DNA of 64,000 bases from Tetrahymena elliotti 4EA (taxonomy: Eukaryota; Ciliophora; Oligohymenophorea; Hymenostomatida; Tetrahymenidae), in NCBI GenBank assembly GCA_000231825.2, contig JH720336.1:128235-192234 (forward strand). The letters run 5' to 3'. Numbering within the stretch: position 1 is the stretch's first letter; each line of letters opens with the position of its first letter. A program made the position numbers and the translations under genes. The notes beneath the pieces were generated by a model, which was not told the origin of the DNA, did no database searches, and saw nothing but the letters and a program-made list of their open reading frames with translations. Shown here piece by piece: positions 60,196 through 64,000 of the stretch.

Positions 60196-62175
60196 ATGAC
60201 AGAAAAGGATATAGCAATAACAAAGGAAGCTAAATATGAGCAAAAAATATACAAATTTGCTTATTGCTTAAAGTAAGGACATCTCCAAAGCATTAAGAAC
60301 TACGTTTGCTTAGAAGAGAAGTGTTAAGATGTTAAATAGATATGCCAGTTTTGTTTTGCTGAGGGTAGTTAGCACCATGGCCATTAAATTATTTTTTAAG
60401 ATCTATTGCTTAGGATAGCTCAACAAAAGCTTTTGAGCTCTAAGATTTCTTAATAGCTAGAAAAAATTGGCTATAACATCGAGAAGCTATAAACTAATGA
60501 AAAAGCAGTGAAATTGGTTGAGGCTCTTTAAGAATTGAAAGAACTGTTGAGCAAGGTAGAAAATTTTGATACAATCAAAGAATTTAATGTGTTTAAAACG
60601 AATGCCATCCTTGAGCTGGTTTACAAAATGATATCTTTTAATAAAAATTTTGTTATGATAAAAGAACCTCTTTCTCTTAAAATCACTGAATTTGAAATAC
60701 CAGTTGAGACTGTATCATCCGTATTCGATATGGTAGCTATTAAAAGTAAAAGGTTAAATGAAAATATAGATCCCTAGTAATAGCTTTTAGAATTCCAAGA
60801 AATTAAGAAATAAAAAAAAAAAGAGTCTGAGCCTTATGATGATTTTAAAAGTCTTTATGATAAACCAAAGAAAAGTTACACCAAAACAAAGTAGATCTAA
60901 AGTAGTTAATAGAATAACAAAAGCGATAATAGTGATAGCTAGTCTATTAGAACAAGGTCGATGGATATGGCTTTTGAGTAATCTACTCTTACAAAAAAAC
61001 TAAACTCAAAGATGTAGAAGAAAAATAATAAAAACAAAGAAAAATTAGGTTGCCCTGAAAAGATCTAAAAATCTTAAAAAGAATCTGGGGATAGTGAAGT
61101 AATCTAAATAGAATCAGAATAGAGAGAAGATATTTAGTCTTTGAGTAAAAAAAGCTCATTATAAGAATTGATTTATGATTATAACAATTTTTAGGTTGTT
61201 GTTGATCCAAGTAAGATGATGCTAGTTTAAAGAGCGCATGAAGGTATCATTTATAATTTTTTAGATTTAGGAGAAGGCTCAGGTAATTCTTTCTAGTAAG
61301 TAGTCACTCTAGGAGAAGATGGGCTTCTAAGATTTTGGAATCCTACAAACCTTTAGTGCTTACACACAATTAATTTTAAAATAGAAGACCTTCATTTTTC
61401 TTAAATAAGAGATATATAATACTTAAAAAGAATATAATGTATTGCTGTAGTTTGCAAATAATCTATAGCTATTATCAATATTAAAAACTATAAAATAATT
61501 AAAAAAATCTAAGTAGAAGCCAATAACTTAGATTCATGTGATTAATTGGGTCAATTATTCTTAGTCAATCCTTCATAAAATATTATTATGATTTACGACA
61601 TGTTTACATTTAGCTAAGTGGGTCAACTCAAAGGTACAAAAGAAGACATTACCAGTCTCGCCTATGCTTTATATGGTGGAAAATACTATTACTTTACAGG
61701 AAGTAAAAATGGAAATGTAAGCAAATTTGACTTAAGCAAGTAAGAGTACCTTTAAACTAAGAAAGCAAATAAGTATACTATATTTTACATGTCTACAGTG
61801 AGATATCAACATGGAGGAGATGAGTGCTTAGTCACATATAGTTGCAATGATTATGTGAAATCCTCATAAATAAAATTTTTAGATATTTAAACTATGGAAG
61901 TTGTAGTAAATTTAAATTTTGCTCCAATTGACTCAGCAATTTGTTATAACAATGAAATATATTTAATGCAATCTAACAAAAATATTGTACAAATCTTTGT
62001 AGAAGAGGAAAAATATACTATCAAAAAAATGACAAAAATTCCTTCATCTTTCCCTAAAGGCACTGATGTTTTTAACGAAGGTCTAAGGTGGATCAAAAGT
62101 TAAAGAATAGCTCTACTCAGTTAGTTCAACCGTACTTCGCATTATTCAAATTTAGTTGCTTTTCCAATTATTTGA
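60196..62175 (+). CDS. B-box-like zinc protein with C-terminal beta-propeller
   Basis: Single exon, 659 residues. Residues 20-65 carry a dense Cys/His cluster (C24, H29, C38, C43, C50, C53, H60, H61, H63), resembling a B-box. A helical segment (about 66-160; QQLEKIGYNIEKLQTNEKAV then ELKELLSKVENF) follows. A lysine/serine-rich linker carries the chain to residue 330 or so. The C-terminal 300 residues are WD40-like: RAHEGIIYNF, VVTLGEDGLLRFWNP, CIAVVCKQSIAIINI, FLVNPSQNIIMIYDMF, YYYFTGSKNGNVSKFDL and IYLMQSNKNIVQIFV. Strict GH/WD signatures are weak, so a degenerate propeller is the safer term. Such architecture suggests a protein-interaction hub. It belongs to the local group of zinc N-terminus proteins. 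Confidence 0.82.
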
Positions 62176-62970
62176 TGTAATTATTATTGAATCCCTCATA
62201 ATTTTATTAGTTTTTCATGTTTATCTAAAATGTAAGAAAAATGCTTAATTGATAAAACAAAAAAAAATATTTTAATTTTTTCCTCAAGGTTTCTTTGATT
62301 TTTCAATTTTCATTTCTTTTGAAGAATGTTTTAAGATTAGAAATTTCTTTACTAATTCTTTAAAAATAAACAATTTTAATTCTCATAAAATAATACTTTC
62401 TGAACTGATGTGATAAGTGAATGAATGATACTATTTAATCTTAAATCAAAAATTTTTGAGGTGTAACAATAAATATCAAACTTAAATTATTTTATTCAAA
62501 GTAATTTATTGAACTGTGTTGATAAAATTATCTATCTTTGGTTAATGGAGTAAAAAAATTAATTTAGATAATTCTTTGAAATCAAACTTCCAAGAAAAAC
62601 CATTTTTAAAGAAATTTAATTTTCTTCAACATTTATTTATTTTTTTTAAATATGATTTAAATTTATAATTAATTTATGAAATTAATATCCATTTTTCAAA
62701 CAAAAAAAATTTTTGGTGACTGTAGCTGTTAGTGATTTTAAAATATTATAAATGAATTGGCATATAGAAAATTAATTAAATTGAAAAGAAAAGAAAATAT
62801 TTTTCAATAGTATTATCAAACAATATTTTTTGATGTCCAAATAGGTGATGATATTTTCAGAGAATGAATAGAAAAATATGTAATTTAAAGTATTAATTGT
62901 ATATATAATAGTCAATAAATTAAGGTTGTATTATTTTTTATTGAGTTTTCTTATATTCTTTGTAGTTTCT
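62176..62970. other. Spacer between convergent genes
   Basis: AT-rich, no supported gene. The plus-strand frame at 62926-63156 is a shadow of the minus-strand gene. Confidence 0.6.
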
Positions 62971-63737
62971 TCAATTAATTCTGGTGTTAAAGTTTCCTTA
63001 GTTTTATTATGGATAGTTGTAGTTCACTTATTGAGGAAATTAAACATTTTAAATAGGAGGTTGGTTATAATATTACTATTAATAACTCATCTAAGGATAT
63101 CCTTGAATATTATATGTATTTCCATTATTATAATTAGGTTATTACTTTACATATAAATTTTAATCAAAAGATGGTTCTGATTGAAGTTAGTTAAATTATG
63201 AATAATTTTAAGAGGTTTGATATTATCCTTCTTAAACAGGAACACCCATAACTACTCCAGGGGTATTAGTTATATCTTTTAATATTTATTTTGGTTTAAA
63301 TTACTTTTAAAAAAATGAAGATATTACTTTTATTTGCAGCAACTTCATTTAAAAGTTTCCTCTTTTGAGCATACTATTCTTCTTCCTTCTTTTGTCTTTC
63401 GCTCTTTTCATATACAGCATTGAACATGTCATCTAATTCTTTCAAGCTTTCATTAAAATCTACATCATCTCCTTTCAAAAATGCAAAGGGGTCTTCTTTG
63501 ACTTAATTATTTTTACTATTATTATAATTCATTTTGCTTCTTATCAAAAATTGTAATTTATTATAAATAATATATATAGTTATTTTACCTGATTGATTAT
63601 CTAGTATTTTAAATTCGATCAATCTACTCCTAAATTTTGCTCATCGAATCAATTTCTTTCTTCAAGTTTTGAATGATAAAATATAGTAATACCATGAAGT
63701 AAAGATTAGCTTAGCTGATCAAAAGCAACATAAGCAT
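62971..63737 (-). CDS. Small protein with hydrophobic N-terminus and Q/Y-rich tail
   Basis: Exons 63737-63589, 63539-63328 and 63275-62971 give 221 residues with consistent phases. Starting at the ATG at 63737, the first 30 residues are strongly hydrophobic (MLMLLLISQANLYFMVLLYF), a signal anchor or transmembrane segment. A coiled-coil stretch follows (KKEIDSMSKIQEQIDRIQ). Next is a charged helical middle (DPFAFLKGDDVDFNESLKEL ... EKSERQKKEEEQYAQK). A tail rich in Q, Y, N and P closes it (QQQYYNQPPIQNVQFPQQ). The same frame continues open 5' of 63737 for about 100 nt, so an upstream exon or start toward the window edge is possible. The family is not recognised. Confidence 0.65.
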
Positions 63738-64000
63738 TTCAATTTTATCGAAATTAGTAGATTTCAACTAAAAATGTAAAAAACTTAAACTAATGCTCTG
63801 GACAGAATGACTAGAATAATATTCTTTAATTCAATTAATTTTAAACCATATAATATTAAAATTAAAGTAATAGGTATTTTTTCCTAAAAATTAAAATATT
63901 CAAAAATTGTAGCTATGCTCTTATGATTGTTTCCTTATTTTGCTTTTTACATTTTTAATTAATAAAGTTCAATCAATTATATTAAATGTATCTATCTATC
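63738..64000. other. Right edge, possible 5' part of the minus-strand gene
   Basis: The frame of the neighbouring gene stays open on the minus strand back to a TGA near 63836 (reading VQSISLSFLHFQLKSTNF) but has no ATG there. It may be 5' exon sequence or untranslated leader. Nothing else was seen. Confidence 0.4.

Noticed and set aside
60989..61210. Minus-strand 73-codon frame
   Set aside because: Antisense of the lysine/serine-rich linker in the B-box/propeller gene.
62926..63156. Plus-strand hydrophobic frame
   Set aside because: Antisense of the Q/Y-rich tail exon of the gene at 62971-63737.
1..64000. tRNA, rRNA, telomere repeat or chromosome-breakage sequence
   Set aside because: Looked for tRNA B-box-like GGTTCGA contexts, CCCCAA/GGGGTT runs and the Tetrahymena breakage motif (core AACCAACCTC); none was seen by eye.

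Overview
The window reads as macronuclear DNA of a ciliate, most likely Tetrahymena or a close hymenostome relative. The DNA is roughly 80 percent A+T. Long coding frames appear only when TAA and TAG are read as glutamine and TGA is the sole stop; a 3,539-codon frame at 35510-46129 shows this best. Genes are separated by very AT-rich spacers or interrupted by short GTA...TAG introns. With standard stops most genes break into fragments, so every model here uses the ciliate code. I saw no tRNA, rRNA or CRISPR array.

Left third (1-18.5 kb): a rapidly evolving accessory region. Four tandem copies (family A, with a fifth, dead copy) of a ~116-residue secreted-looking protein lie in 1.7-2.8 kb repeat units. 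Two more copies of a related family (B) lie at 11969-12319 and 15388-15738. A and B share an N-terminal hydrophobic segment, four cysteines at the same positions and an obligatory last-residue cysteine. Between A3 and A4 is a wrecked Tc1/mariner-type transposase. A seven-exon EF-hand-like gene lies on the minus strand (9613-11409). The second B cassette sits inside a decayed minus-strand leucine-rich-repeat gene built as one repeat per phase-2 exon (about 13.9-18.1 kb).

Middle (18.5-34 kb): plus-strand genes. These are two tandem three-exon alpha/beta hydrolases (monoglyceride-lipase type), a PDK1-like kinase with a long activation-segment insert and a C-terminal PH-like domain, a secreted metallophosphoesterase of the purple-acid-phosphatase-29 / Dcr2 type, an 11-exon sperm-tail PG-rich (SHIPPO/STPG) repeat protein likely tied to axonemal microtubules, and a Q/N-rich protein of unknown role.

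Right half (35-64 kb): the most striking part. A single-exon giant protein carries about 19 tandem units of paired Cys/His zinc-binding modules. It is followed by a one-unit relative (47138-47791), two cyclic-nucleotide-binding-domain proteins facing each other (48896-52126 plus; 55356-59323 minus), a TRIM-like protein (zinc N-terminus, helical middle, beta-rich end; 52630-54579 minus), a B-box-like plus beta-propeller protein (60196-62175), and a small Q/Y-rich protein at the right edge. The giant and the TRIM-like protein share an N-terminal layout (C-x2-H ... C-x2-C ... W-P-P). This suggests a local expansion of zinc-module proteins rather than an operon.

Coordinates of start, stop and splice sites were derived by hand; exon phases were checked and sum to whole codons for all multi-exon models except the CNB gene at 55356-59323, which has one frame break at a homopolymer.
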